A stretch of DNA of 64,000 bases from CAYVFC01 sp964450715 (lineage in GTDB: Bacteria > Myxococcota_A > Polyangia > Polyangiales > JAFGIB01), in assembly GCA_964450715.1 (NCBI GenBank), contig CAYVFC010000030.1, positions 1 through 64,000 of the forward strand, given 5' to 3'. Of the stretch, positions 26,318 through 35,135 are shown one piece after another. Both the position numbers and the translations under genes were made by a program. The notes below the pieces were generated by a model. That model had not been told where the DNA came from. It ran no database searches and saw only the letters and a list, made by a program, of their open reading frames with translations. How positions within the stretch are numbered: the stretch's first letter is position 1; each line of letters opens with the position of its first letter.

Positions 26318-27426
26318 CTCCTGAGCACCAGCCCGCCCAACAGCGCTTCCAGCAGGAGCAAGAGCAACGCCGGCAGCACCAGCACCGGAAACAGCTCGGC
26401 GTAGACCCGGCCCGCGTCTTCGATCTCCGACTTCTCCAGCGCGTTGAGGATGGTATGGAAGCTGCGCTCCAGCCCCCGCCGATCGCTGACCTCGAAGCTC
26501 TGGCCGCCGGTACGGTCCGCGACCTTTTTTAACAGCTCGGGATTGATGGGGAAGCTACCCCGGTCAAAGAGCGGCCGGCCGAACAGGTCCACTCCGAGCT
26601 GCACCGGCGCCTGATCGGAGCGCCCCATCAGGATGGTGTAGATCTTCACCCCCAGGGCGCCGGCGAACTCGGCCGCCTGCACCGGGGTGACGTTGCCGCT
26701 GTTGGAGTCGCCGTCCGTGGCCAGGATCACCACCTTGCTCTTGGCCTGGGATTTTCGCAGGCGGTTGAGCGCGGTGCCGATGGCGTTGCCGATGGCCGTA
26801 CCCTGGCCGTCGATCAGGTTCAATTCCAGTTCCGAGATCATCCCGCGCAGCGCCTGGTGGTCGGTGGTCAGCGGCAGAAGCGTGAAGGCGTCGCGGCCGA
26901 AGATCACCGCTCCGATGCGGTCATTGGGCCGGCGGCCGATGAAGTCGTCCACCACCTGCTTGGTGGCCGCGAAGCGGTTGGGCTCGATATCGGCCGCCTG
27001 CATGGAAAGCGAGAGGTCGAGGGTGAGCACGATGTCGATCCCCTCCACCTCGGCGCTGTCGCGGGCGTGGATGCTCTGCGGGCCGGCCAGGGCCAGGCCG
27101 AGCAGGGCCACGGCCACCACCCGCGCGCCGGTGAGAGAATCCTTGAGCCAGAGGCGAACCCCTCGGCGCCCGAGCCGGAAGAGGTCGGCGCCGCGCGACA
27201 CCTGCAACCTGGGCATCCGCATCCGGTAAAGCCAGCCGCGGGCGAGCAGCACCAGAGCCGCGAAGCCCGGCAAACCCAGGGCCCAGGGCCGCTGCAGGCG
27301 GACGTTCTCGGGCCGTAGCGGCACCCCGTAGTGGACCTCTATGGCGTGGGCGATGGTGGCCGCCAGCGCGGCGCCGAAAAGCAGGGTCCAGAGCAGCGGC
27401 CCGGCCTTACGCAGCAGGCGTTTCAT
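26308..27426 (-). CDS. batA: BatA von Willebrand factor A membrane protein
   Basis: A 372-residue protein with N-terminal membrane segments, then a von Willebrand factor A domain carrying an intact metal site: LTLDLSLSMQAAD, GQGTAIGNA and ILATDGDSNSGN. The C-terminus has a final hydrophobic segment (LFPVLVLPALLLLLLEALL). Together with BatB this is the core of the aerotolerance operon. Overlaps its upstream neighbour by four bases and batB by ten, so the whole group appears translationally coupled. Confidence 0.87.
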   Translation of the reverse strand: MKRLLRKAGPLLWTLLFGAALAATIAHAIEVHYGVPLRPENVRLQRPWALGLPGFAALVLLARGWLYRMRMPRLQVSRGADLFRLGRRGVRLWLKDSLTGARVVAVALLGLALAGPQSIHARDSAEVEGIDIVLTLDLSLSMQAADIEPNRFAATKQVVDDFIGRRPNDRIGAVIFGRDAFTLLPLTTDHQALRGMISELELNLIDGQGTAIGNAIGTALNRLRKSQAKSKVVILATDGDSNSGNVTPVQAAEFAGALGVKIYTILMGRSDQAPVQLGVDLFGRPLFDRGSFPINPELLKKVADRTGGQSFEVSDRRGLERSFHTILNALEKSEIEDAGRVYAELFPVLVLPALLLLLLEALLGGLVLRRWP

Positions 27427-28829
27427 GGCGAGCCTCCTGTCGGCGGCCCGGACGGCGTTGTCCCTTCGGATGCTGCTGCCGACGGGGGTGCAGCGCCGGG
27501 CGCCGGAGTGCTCACCCGCACGATGTCGAGCGCCCTGCGCCAGATCCCTTCCGCCTCCTCGCCATCGGGAACCACCTTGGCGAACTTGATGAGATCACAG
27601 CGATAGAGATAAGCGGATACCTCGCTTAAAAGCTCGGCCGGCACCTGCGCGCGACGCAGGGTTTCGATCATCTCCTCCGAGGTGGTCTCCAGCCCGTCGA
27701 ACACCACCTCGCCGCCGAAGAAGCGGCCGCCCAGGTACTCGCGCACCACGTCGCTGACCCGGTCTACGAACTCGGTTCCCTCTCCCTTCGACAGCATCTC
27801 CGCCTTCAGCCGCTGTAGCTCGGCGAGCTTCTGAAGCGCCACCTCCCAGGGCGGGCGGGGCGGAGGCGGCGGAGGCCCTTTGTGCGGGCGCCTCTGCCAC
27901 CAGAGCGAGAACCAGAAGGCCAGGGCCGCGATCAGCACGGCCGCCAGCAGGCCGCCCCCCAGATAGAGCAGGGTGTAGTCGTCCTGCATCACCACTACCG
28001 GCTCGCTAGGCGGCTTGAGCTGGGCGTCGGGCTCGTTGCCCAGGCGCGAGCGCACACTGATGGTAAAGGGCTCGGTCTCGACGCGACCGATGGTCCCGTC
28101 CGCGGCCACCACCCGCAGCTCGACCGGATCGAGGCGCTGCTCGCCCGGCCTGAGCGCCAGCAGATCTAGGCGAAAGAGGTAGCGCTTGCGGCCCGGCTGC
28201 GCCTCGTCGATCTGCATATCCTTCTCGTGCACCTCCAGCTCGCCGAAGCCCTGGTCGGGCACGGTCACGTCGTCGCCCGGGCGCGCGTCCACGGTGATGG
28301 TCAGGGTGGCCAGCTCCCCGGTCTTCACGCCCCCGGCCGGCTCGAGCCTGACCTGGATCCCTGGACGGAGATCCGGAGGAAGCAGCGGGAAGGTTTCGAG
28401 CGGCTCGCCGGCGTCGCCCCCTCGTGTTACCGGCGCCGACGCCGGTGGCTCGGCAGCCGCCCCGGGCCTACCTTCGCTAACTTCCTTCGTCTGCCCCGGC
28501 GCCGACGCCACGTCCTTCCCCGCAGGCGCGCGCACCTCCTGTGTCCTCGTCTCGGCCGCTTCCTCCTGCCCCGCCGGCCGCGCGCCAGCCGGCGGAGGCT
28601 CCGCCAGCCTCTGGCCTGACTGGGCCAGCGCGCCTTGCGAAAAACCGACCGCGACCAATACGTGTACCACCGCCAGAACCACCCGTAGGGGCGCGCCTTG
28701 CGCCCGCCCGCCAATCGGTTTTCGGGAGGGGGCAAGACCCTCCCCTACCAGGTGCCCAACCACTTCTCGGGAGGGGGCAAGACCCTCCCCTACGGTCCGT
28801 TCGCCAGCCTTTCGCACGGACCCGATCAT
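27423..28829 (-). CDS. DUF4381-like membrane protein of the bat operon
   Basis: Predicted single-span membrane protein between the DUF58 gene and batA. A signal peptide (VVLAVVHVLVAV..GALAQ) is followed by a Pro/Ala/Glu-rich spacer, an Ig-like domain (GVKTGELATLTITVDARPGDD), a membrane helix (LLYLGGGLLAAVLIAALAFWF) and a cytoplasmic helical domain (FVDRVSDVVREYLGGRFF..TTSEEMIETL) of the kind found in DUF4381 proteins. Two starts are possible. ATG 28829 overlaps the DUF58 stop (ATGA), but then palindromic repeats encode residues before the signal peptide. GTG 28682 begins immediately after the repeats and gives a normal signal peptide. I list the longer form and consider the shorter equally likely. 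Confidence 0.72.
   Translation of the reverse strand: MIGSVRKAGERTVGEGLAPSREVVGHLVGEGLAPSRKPIGGRAQGAPLRVVLAVVHVLVAVGFSQGALAQSGQRLAEPPPAGARPAGQEEAAETRTQEVRAPAGKDVASAPGQTKEVSEGRPGAAAEPPASAPVTRGGDAGEPLETFPLLPPDLRPGIQVRLEPAGGVKTGELATLTITVDARPGDDVTVPDQGFGELEVHEKDMQIDEAQPGRKRYLFRLDLLALRPGEQRLDPVELRVVAADGTIGRVETEPFTISVRSRLGNEPDAQLKPPSEPVVVMQDDYTLLYLGGGLLAAVLIAALAFWFSLWWQRRPHKGPPPPPPRPPWEVALQKLAELQRLKAEMLSKGEGTEFVDRVSDVVREYLGGRFFGGEVVFDGLETTSEEMIETLRRAQVPAELLSEVSAYLYRCDLIKFAKVVPDGEEAEGIWRRALDIVRVSTPAPGAAPPSAAASEGTTPSGPPTGGSP
28684..28793. repeat. Cluster of three palindromic repeats at a gene start
   Basis: One copy of the GGGGCGCGCCTTGCGCCC type (28684-28712) and two copies of GGGAGGGGGCAAGACCCTCC (28724-28748 and 28769-28793) sit between the DUF58 stop and the signal-peptide codons of the next operon gene. 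On the minus strand they are read as VGEGLAPSR twice if the long start is used. Confidence 0.8.
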
Positions 28830-29716
28830 GCTCCGTACCTCTGCAACCGCTTCTGCCGTAACCGGAACAGATCGGCGATGGGCTTGACGTAGGGACGGTC
28901 GGTATGAACGGCCAGGTGGTCGAGCCTGAGGCGGCGAAAGAGCTGCTCGCGCGCGGCGCGCTGCCGGGCGATCATCAGCGCGTACTGCTCTCGCGTGCGC
29001 GCGTCTCCAGTGTCCACCTCGCAGAGCTCCCCGCTCTCCAGGTCCTCCACCAGCACCAGGCCGGTGTCGGCCAGCTGCTCCTCGCGCGGATCGATGATCT
29101 GCACGGGAATGAGATCGTGCTTGCGAGCGGCCACCTTGAGCTGATGCTCGTAGCCGTCCGCCACGAAATCGCTGAGCAGGAAGGCTACCACCCGTCGCCG
29201 GGTGACGTTTCCCAGAAGTCGAAGGGCGCAACCCAGGTCCGTGCCCCGGCTGGCCGGCCGCGGGTTGAGGATCTCGGCCACCACCCGCATGACGTGGCCG
29301 CTACCCTTCTTGGGAGGCACGAAGCGCTCGATGCGGTCGGTAAAGAGGATGAGCCCCACCCGGTCGTTGTTCTTGATGGCGCTGAAGGCGAGCAGCGCGG
29401 CTACCTCGGCGGCGGTCTCGTTCTTGCTCTGCGCGGCCGAGCCGAAGCTCTGGCTGGCGGACAGATCCACCAGCAGCATCACCGTCATCTCGCGTTCCTC
29501 GGTGAATACCTTGACGTATGTATCGTTCATGCGGGCGCTTACGTTCCAGTCGATGAAGCGCACGTCGTCGCCCGGCTGGTACTGCCGCACCTCGCTGAAG
29601 GCCATGCCGCGACCCTTGAAGACCGACTGGTAGCCGCCGGCCAGCTGCTCGTTGGCGAGCCGCGCGGTGAAGATCTCGATCTTGCGCAGCTTCTTGACGA
29701 TCTCCCGCGGTATCAT
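28826..29716 (-). CDS. DUF58 (VWA-like) protein of MoxR-linked operon
   Basis: A 296-residue DUF58 protein. The diagnostic block QYQPGDDVRFIDWNVSAR is present at about residues 46-63, followed by the VWA-like strand VMLLVDLSASQSFG with a DxSxS site. No signal peptide. DUF58 proteins accompany MoxR ATPases and Bat proteins in many bacteria, as here, and are thought to be substrates or adaptors of MoxR. It lies 79 bases after moxR; the spacer contains a GGGACG/CGTCCC hairpin at 29762-29779. Confidence 0.88.
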   Translation of the reverse strand: MIPREIVKKLRKIEIFTARLANEQLAGGYQSVFKGRGMAFSEVRQYQPGDDVRFIDWNVSARMNDTYVKVFTEEREMTVMLLVDLSASQSFGSAAQSKNETAAEVAALLAFSAIKNNDRVGLILFTDRIERFVPPKKGSGHVMRVVAEILNPRPASRGTDLGCALRLLGNVTRRRVVAFLLSDFVADGYEHQLKVAARKHDLIPVQIIDPREEQLADTGLVLVEDLESGELCEVDTGDARTREQYALMIARQRAAREQLFRRLRLDHLAVHTDRPYVKPIADLFRLRQKRLQRYGA

Positions 29717-29795
29717 GGTTTTCTACCCGTCAAGGATCCTCGCTTGCCGGTTGTCGGAGAAGGGACGTGAAGTCGTCCCGAGAGCCGAAAACCGG

Positions 29796-30821
<1,026 letters not shown>

Positions 30822-30996
30822 ATGCTCCTCGCAAGCCGCTGTGACGACCCGCCCGGGCGCCGCGCCCGGACCCGAGCCGCTTTATAACGCGCTGCATCGC
30901 ATACGCAACAAACGAGAGGGGGCGGGTATTTCACTCGCGATACCGGCAAATTCTGGTAGAAACCAGGCGAATCCCGGCCCCGCCCCCGCCGCTGCC

Positions 30997-31512
30997 ATGA
31001 GCCCCCCGGAGCCCCCGCTGCAGAGCCCCATCCAGGAGAAGATCCGCTGGGCAAACCAGGCCCACCAGGGTCTCGCCGCCCGGGTGGGCAGCGACGGCCG
31101 CGCCGCCGATCTGCTCGAGCGGCTGTCGAGGGCGCTCGAGCGGTCAAGCCGGGCGGCGGCGGAAACCCGCATGGGCCAGATCTGCGGCGCTTGCGAGCTC
31201 GAGGAGGGTGGATCCTGCTGCGGGGAGGGGCTGGAAGACCGCTACGACGCGAGACTGCTACTCATCAACCGCCTGCTAGGGGTCGAGCTTCCGGAGCAGC
31301 GCCTGCTCCGGGCGCGCTGCTACTTCCTCACCCGGACCGGTTGCCTCTTGCGGGCGCGCCACGTCATCTGCGTCAACTTCCTCTGCGAGAAGCTATCGGG
31401 GAGCATCGAGCGCGACCAGCTGGCACATATCAAGGAAACAGAGGGCGAGGAGTTGGAGACACTCTTCTGGCTGCACGACAGACTGACCCGGATCATCGGG
31501 GGACGCGGTTAG
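30997..31512 (+). CDS. Conserved Cys-rich protein, possible metal or Fe-S binder
   Basis: A 171-residue soluble protein of no family I can name with certainty. It has eight Cys in a fixed pattern: CxxC (63, 66), CC (74, 75) in GGSCCGEGLEDRYDA, then Cys108, Cys116, Cys125 and Cys130 (CVNFLC). The arrangement recalls YkgJ-type cysteine-cluster proteins, suggesting a zinc or iron-sulfur site. It is transcribed away from moxR. The start ATG 30997 is chosen because upstream in-frame sequence is low-complexity and lacks the pattern. The last four codons and the TAG stop lie inside the left terminal repeat of a MITE, so the native C-terminus has been altered. Confidence 0.65.
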   Translation: MSPPEPPLQSPIQEKIRWANQAHQGLAARVGSDGRAADLLERLSRALERSSRAAAETRMGQICGACELEEGGSCCGEGLEDRYDARLLLINRLLGVELPEQRLLRARCYFLTRTGCLLRARHVICVNFLCEKLSGSIERDQLAHIKETEGEELETLFWLHDRLTRIIGGRG

Positions 31513-31609
31513 CTTTTTAGCTTTTGTGCCACTACTCTTGCCAGCCGCGGTTGGGGGGGGCCGAAGCGTATACCAACCGTACAAAAGCTAAAAAGCTAAC
31601 CGCGTCCCC
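31499..31609. mobile_element. MITE-like element with 29 bp perfect terminal inverted repeats
   Basis: The left arm 31499-31527 begins GGGGACGCGGTTAGCTTTTT and is perfectly inverted at 31581-31609. The 53-base interior is not coding. The arms are far more AT-rich than the surrounding genome. The left arm supplies the stop codon of the upstream Cys-rich gene. A single arm with the related start GGGGACGTTGCTACAG occurs inverted at about 41853-41877. Confidence 0.85.
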
Positions 31610-31639
31610 TAATCTGCAAGCCCTGACGAACGATGGCTA

Positions 31640-31890
31640 GGGTCCGTGACAAAATAACTCATCCATCTTTCGGGCGGGACGGCCCCGGCTGCTGCGTGTA
31701 CTCGGGTCCTTCGGACCCTGCGTATTGCCGCCGGAAACGTACAGCTTCGCGGACTAGCGCCCGCTCCGCGTTGTAAGTTTCCGACGACAACGTCTCCGAT
31801 TTTTAATATACCCAATATTTCTCGTCGTCGCGCCTTGCATCCGGGGTCGTCGCGCTCCGAAATCTGATCGAGTTATTTTGTCACGGACCC
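31640..31890. mobile_element. 251-bp MITE-like element, copy A
   Basis: Perfect 21-base terminal inverted repeats begin GGGTCCGTGACAAAATAACT. The interior is about 99 percent identical to the inverted copy at 33358-33609, differing at about three positions by eye. The right end directly abuts the stop codon (31891-31893) of the L-domain lipoprotein. No transposase is encoded. The hexamers GGGTCC/GGACCC also form an internal hairpin at about 31703-31717. Confidence 0.9.
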
Positions 31891-33087
31891 TTACGGGCAT
31901 ACCCCGGTCGGATCGTTGCCGCCGACGGCGATCAGCCCGCCGATGTTCTCCGGGCCGACGGAGTCCAGCAGCCACTCGGCCTCGCAGCGTGCAAGCCCCT
32001 GGTTGTCCGACACGGTAAAATTCCCGCCCACCGAGCAGAGCGATCCCAGCGCGTGCAGGTTGACCAGCCTCGGGTTCTCGTAGAGCAGCACGAATCCGTT
32101 GACCGTGGTCAGGCCGTCGAGGCCCTCGAGGTCGCTCAGCCACTCGTTGGCGCGGATCTCCAGGTCGCCGCCGACCGCGGTCAGCGCGTTCAAGCCCTGC
32201 AGCCGGTCGAGCCCCGGGCTGTTGAAGATGCGCAGACCGCCGCCCAGGGTAGCGAGAGAAGCGAGCGCGGACAGGTCGCTCAAGAGCAGGTTGTTGTCCA
32301 GATAGAGGTCGCCTCCCACTTCCCGAAGACCGTTCAACCCGGACAGGCTCGCGATCTCCTGATTGGTGATGACCTCCAGGCTGCCCTCGACGGCGGTCAG
32401 GCTCTCCAGACCGGAGAGCGAGCCGAGCCAAGCATTGCCGAACAGCCTCAGATCGCCCCCTACCTCTTGCAGGCGGACCAGCGGCTGGAGCTTCTCGAGG
32501 TTCGGCGCCTCGATGACCAGGTCTCCGCTCACCCGCAGGCATCCGGTCAAGCGCCTCAAATCGCGCTCGTCGTTCACCGTGAACCCGCCGGCGGTCACGC
32601 CCTGGGGGCATACGCTGCTGAAGGCGCAATCGGAACTGCAATCGTCTCCGTCGTCCGTGTTACCGTCGTCGCAGCTCTCGCCCTCTTCGAGCACCAGGTT
32701 GCCGCAGATGGGCTCGCAGTCGTTATCGATGTTGGCGTTCGAATAGATGGAGCAACAGCCGTCGTCGTCGGCCGGCTCCTTGTCCGAGTTGCCGCAGAAG
32801 GCGTCGCAGGTATCGGCGCTGCCGTGCAGCACGTCGTCGGTGCAGGGATCGGAGTCGTCGCAGTCGGTGGGACAGAGGCCGTCGCAACTCTCGTTCCCCT
32901 CCACGATACCGTTGCCGCAGGTGGATTCGGGCGGCTGGTACCCTGCCGAGCCAGCCGGCCCGCCGCCGTCGCCCCGGCCGTTTCCACCGTTCCCTGTCCC
33001 GCCGTACGGATCGCGGTCGTCTCCGCCGCAACCCAGCAGCACCGCCACCAGAGCCGCTTTCGCCAATGCCGAAGCGTTACGGTTCAT
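31891..33087 (-). CDS. Lipoprotein with Cys-rich repeats and receptor-L-domain (leucine-rich-like) region
   Basis: A 398-residue predicted surface lipoprotein. The lipobox is VLLGC, followed by a Gly/Asp-rich tether. Residues about 55-165 carry Cys-rich units, including CGNGIVEGNESCDG and a DUF4215-type CGNLVLEEGESCDDGN. The C-terminal 230 residues are a repeating solenoid of about 23-residue units (GDLRLFGNAWLGSLSGLESL, GDLYLDNNLLLSDLSALASL, GDLEIRANEWLSDLEGLDGL) typical of receptor L domains. This suggests protein or ligand recognition outside the cell. The gene is bracketed by two inverted copies of one MITE family, with copy A touching its stop codon. Confidence 0.85.
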   Translation of the reverse strand: MNRNASALAKAALVAVLLGCGGDDRDPYGGTGNGGNGRGDGGGPAGSAGYQPPESTCGNGIVEGNESCDGLCPTDCDDSDPCTDDVLHGSADTCDAFCGNSDKEPADDDGCCSIYSNANIDNDCEPICGNLVLEEGESCDDGNTDDGDDCSSDCAFSSVCPQGVTAGGFTVNDERDLRRLTGCLRVSGDLVIEAPNLEKLQPLVRLQEVGGDLRLFGNAWLGSLSGLESLTAVEGSLEVITNQEIASLSGLNGLREVGGDLYLDNNLLLSDLSALASLATLGGGLRIFNSPGLDRLQGLNALTAVGGDLEIRANEWLSDLEGLDGLTTVNGFVLLYENPRLVNLHALGSLCSVGGNFTVSDNQGLARCEAEWLLDSVGPENIGGLIAVGGNDPTGVCP

Positions 33088-33294
33088 AGCCCCGGTAGAT
33101 TATCGGCGGGAACGGCGGCGAAGTAAACGGAAGAGCGGTTGGCCTTACGATCTCTTAGGACTCACCGCAAAATAAACGAGACGAGACCGGGCGCGTCGGC
33201 GGAGCGCAATCGCGAGCGCGCCCGCAGGAAAAACCGCAGAGATCTCTCCCTGCGGTCGAGAGCGCTATTTCGAGGAGGAGCAACGCCGTGGATT

Positions 33295-33314
33295 GGGCCG
33301 TCCCGCCCGAAAGA
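33295..33314. repeat. 20-base fragment of the 251-bp MITE
   Basis: GGGCCGTCCCGCCCGAAAGA at 33295-33314 is identical to part of the MITE interior (33563-33582 in copy B) and lies 44 bases from copy B. It may be a relic of an older, decayed copy. The 520-base interval 33088-33608 otherwise contains copy B, a weak CCGCAG/CTGCGG hairpin and no gene. Confidence 0.5.
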
Positions 33315-33357
33315 CGACAGGAGTCGCTTTTTAGACACCCTCTTACGGTTCGGTGGC

Positions 33358-33609
33358 GGGTACGTGACAAAATAACTCGATCAGATTTCGGAGCGCGACG
33401 GCCCCGGATGCAAGGCGCGACGACGAGAAATATTGGGTATATTAGAAAATCGGAGACGTTGTCGTCGGAAACGTACAACGCGGAGCGGGCGCTAGTCCGC
33501 GAAGCTGTACGTTTCCGGCGGCAATACGCAGGGTCCGAAGGACCCGAGTACACGCAGCAGCCGGGGCCGTCCCGCCCGAAAGATGGATGAGTTATTTTGT
33601 CACGAACCC
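33358..33609. mobile_element. 251-bp MITE-like element, copy B (inverted)
   Basis: Terminal repeats GGGTACGTGACAAAATAACT and the complement of GAGTTATTTTGTCACGAACCC differ at one position. The element is in opposite orientation to copy A at 31640-31890 and nearly identical to it. Its right end overlaps the first base of the stop codon (33609-33611, minus strand) of the Dph6-like gene. Confidence 0.9.
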
Positions 33610-34280
33610 TAAAAGGGGAGGACATCCGCGAAGACGAAGCCGTCCCGCTCCACCACCTCGCCCATGCGGATGGGAATGGACCGATCGAACATGGGGCCGG
33701 CGTGGACGAAGCTGTGAAACTCGCCGTTCTCGCCGCAGGGATCGACGCCCGCGGGAAGCTCGTCGAGCAAGGCCGCGTCATAGCTGCGCCCGGCAAAAGC
33801 GCGGTCGAGCTTGCGGGGATCGACGCAGGTGATACGCGCTTCAAGCCCGGCCTCGACCATCTGCCGGCATAGCTCATCGGTCTTCTGGCCCCAGAGGGGA
33901 AAGATGGGCTCGATGCCGGTGCCGGCGAGCTTGTCCTCGCGGTAGCGCCGTACCTCCTCCAGGTACAGGTCGCCGAAGGCCATGCAGGTGACACCCTCGG
34001 CTCTGGCGCGGCTCACGGCCTCGGCCATGGCCGCCTGGTATTGCTCGTCGGAGCAGGGGCTGGGGATCCACACCTCGACCAGCGGTAGCCCGGCGGCCGC
34101 GGCTTGCTCTTGTACCAGTTGCTCGCGCACAGCGTGCATGGCCACCCGCTCGGCCGCTCGGTTCAGGGTGCTGAGCAGCGCCACCACCTCGACCTCGTTC
34201 TTCTGCCGCAGCTGGTGGAGCGTCCAGGCCGAGTCCTTGCCGCTGCTCCAGCAGAGCCAGGTTTTTTCGCGTGTCGTCAT
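33609..34280 (-). CDS. Dph6-like PP-loop ATPase
   Basis: A 223-residue ATP-pyrophosphatase of the diphthine-ammonia-ligase (Dph6/MJ0570-related) family. The PP-loop SSGKDSAWTL (a form of SGGKDS) sits at about residues 11-20, and the family blocks CMAFGDLYLEEVRRYREDKL, PIFPLWGQKT and GENGEFHSFV are all present. In archaea and eukaryotes the enzyme amidates diphthine on elongation factor 2; bacteria lack diphthamide, so the bacterial substrate is unknown. ATG 34280 is chosen because upstream in-frame residues are not conserved. The stop codon touches a MITE. Confidence 0.85.
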   Translation of the reverse strand: MTTREKTWLCWSSGKDSAWTLHQLRQKNEVEVVALLSTLNRAAERVAMHAVREQLVQEQAAAAGLPLVEVWIPSPCSDEQYQAAMAEAVSRARAEGVTCMAFGDLYLEEVRRYREDKLAGTGIEPIFPLWGQKTDELCRQMVEAGLEARITCVDPRKLDRAFAGRSYDAALLDELPAGVDPCGENGEFHSFVHAGPMFDRSIPIRMGEVVERDGFVFADVLPF

Positions 34281-34498
34281 GGGGGGGGCATAGCAGAAAA
34301 CGAGAAAGGCGATCGAATTCGCGTAAACGTTCAGGCCCGGGACCATGCGGCGGCCAAGGCGCCCGAAAACCGAGCGCGCCCGCAGAGCCGCCGAGGAGCG
34401 TACCCAGGTACGTAATGAAACAGATAGACGAGAAGGCCTTCGCGGTTCGCCGCACCTGCAACTTGCCTGACCGTAAATATGGTTTTATGGTTAACGGG

Positions 34499-34750
34499 AT
34501 GAAGACGACCATCGAGATTCCGGACGCCATCTACCGGCAGATCAAGGCGCGGGCGGCGCTTAGGGGACAGACCGTCAGGAGCTTCTTCCTGGACGCGATC
34601 AAGGCCAGACTGGCGTCGGAATCCCGGGGGAGCAGGACCGAGCCGGGGTGGCGAGCGGTCTTCGGCAAGGGCGACACGAAAGACGTGGCGGCGCTGCAAT
34701 CCGAGATCGACAGGGAGTTTTCGAGGATCCGTCCGGAGGACTGGGCGTGA
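34499..34750 (+). CDS. vapB: VapB-like ribbon-helix-helix antitoxin
   Basis: An 83-residue protein whose N-terminus MKTTIEIPDAIYRQIKARAA is the DNA-binding strand and first helix of the ribbon-helix-helix fold, followed by RGQTVRSFFLDAIKARL. The C-terminal half (GWRAVFGKGDTKDVAALQSE..) would wrap the toxin. Its stop overlaps the toxin start (GTGA). An alternative ATG lies four codons upstream at 34487; neither has a strong ribosome site. It should neutralise the PIN toxin and autoregulate the pair. Confidence 0.82.
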   Translation: MKTTIEIPDAIYRQIKARAALRGQTVRSFFLDAIKARLASESRGSRTEPGWRAVFGKGDTKDVAALQSEIDREFSRIRPEDWA

Positions 34751-35127
34751 TCCTGGACACGAATGCCGTGTCCGGCATCCTGGCCGGCGACGCGGGGCTC
34801 GCGTCGATTCTCGGATCCGCGAAACGGCACGAGCTTCCCGTCATCGTGGTCGGGGAGTACCGGTTCGGCCTGATCGGCCTGGGAAGGAGACGCGTCCGGT
34901 TGCAGACGCTCTTCGACTGTCTAGTCTCGGAGAGCGCATTGCTCGATGTCGACGAGACAACGGCGCACCACTACGCCTCGATCCGTCACGAGCTGAAAGT
35001 CGGGGGACATCCCATCCCGGAGAACGACATCTGGATCGCCGCACTCGCCCGGCAGCACGAACTGGCCGTAGTCAGCCGCGACCCGCACTTCGACGCCGTA
35101 CGGGGCAATCGTCGCTACTCGTGGTAG
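34747..35127 (+). CDS. vapC: VapC PIN-domain toxin
   Basis: A 126-residue PIN-domain ribonuclease. The acidic active site is visible as Asp4 (ILDTNA), Glu37 (VGEYRFG), Asp94 (ENDIWIAALA) and Asp112 (SRDPHFDAV). The GTG start overlaps the antitoxin stop by four bases, so the two are translationally coupled. VapC toxins cleave tRNA or rRNA at specific sites; the target here cannot be told. It converges on dnaE2 with eight bases between the stops. Confidence 0.88.
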   Translation: MILDTNAVSGILAGDAGLASILGSAKRHELPVIVVGEYRFGLIGLGRRRVRLQTLFDCLVSESALLDVDETTAHHYASIRHELKVGGHPIPENDIWIAALARQHELAVVSRDPHFDAVRGNRRYSW

Positions 35128-35135
35128 ACCCGGCG

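Noticed and set aside
31640..33609. Composite transposon carrying the L-domain lipoprotein
   Set aside because: The geometry fits, but no transposase is encoded and no outer target duplication is visible, so only a pair of MITEs is claimed.
34281..34486. Possible extra N-terminal region of the VapB-like antitoxin
   Set aside because: The in-frame upstream residues are Arg/Pro-rich with no family similarity; the ribbon-helix-helix motif starts at MKTTIEI.
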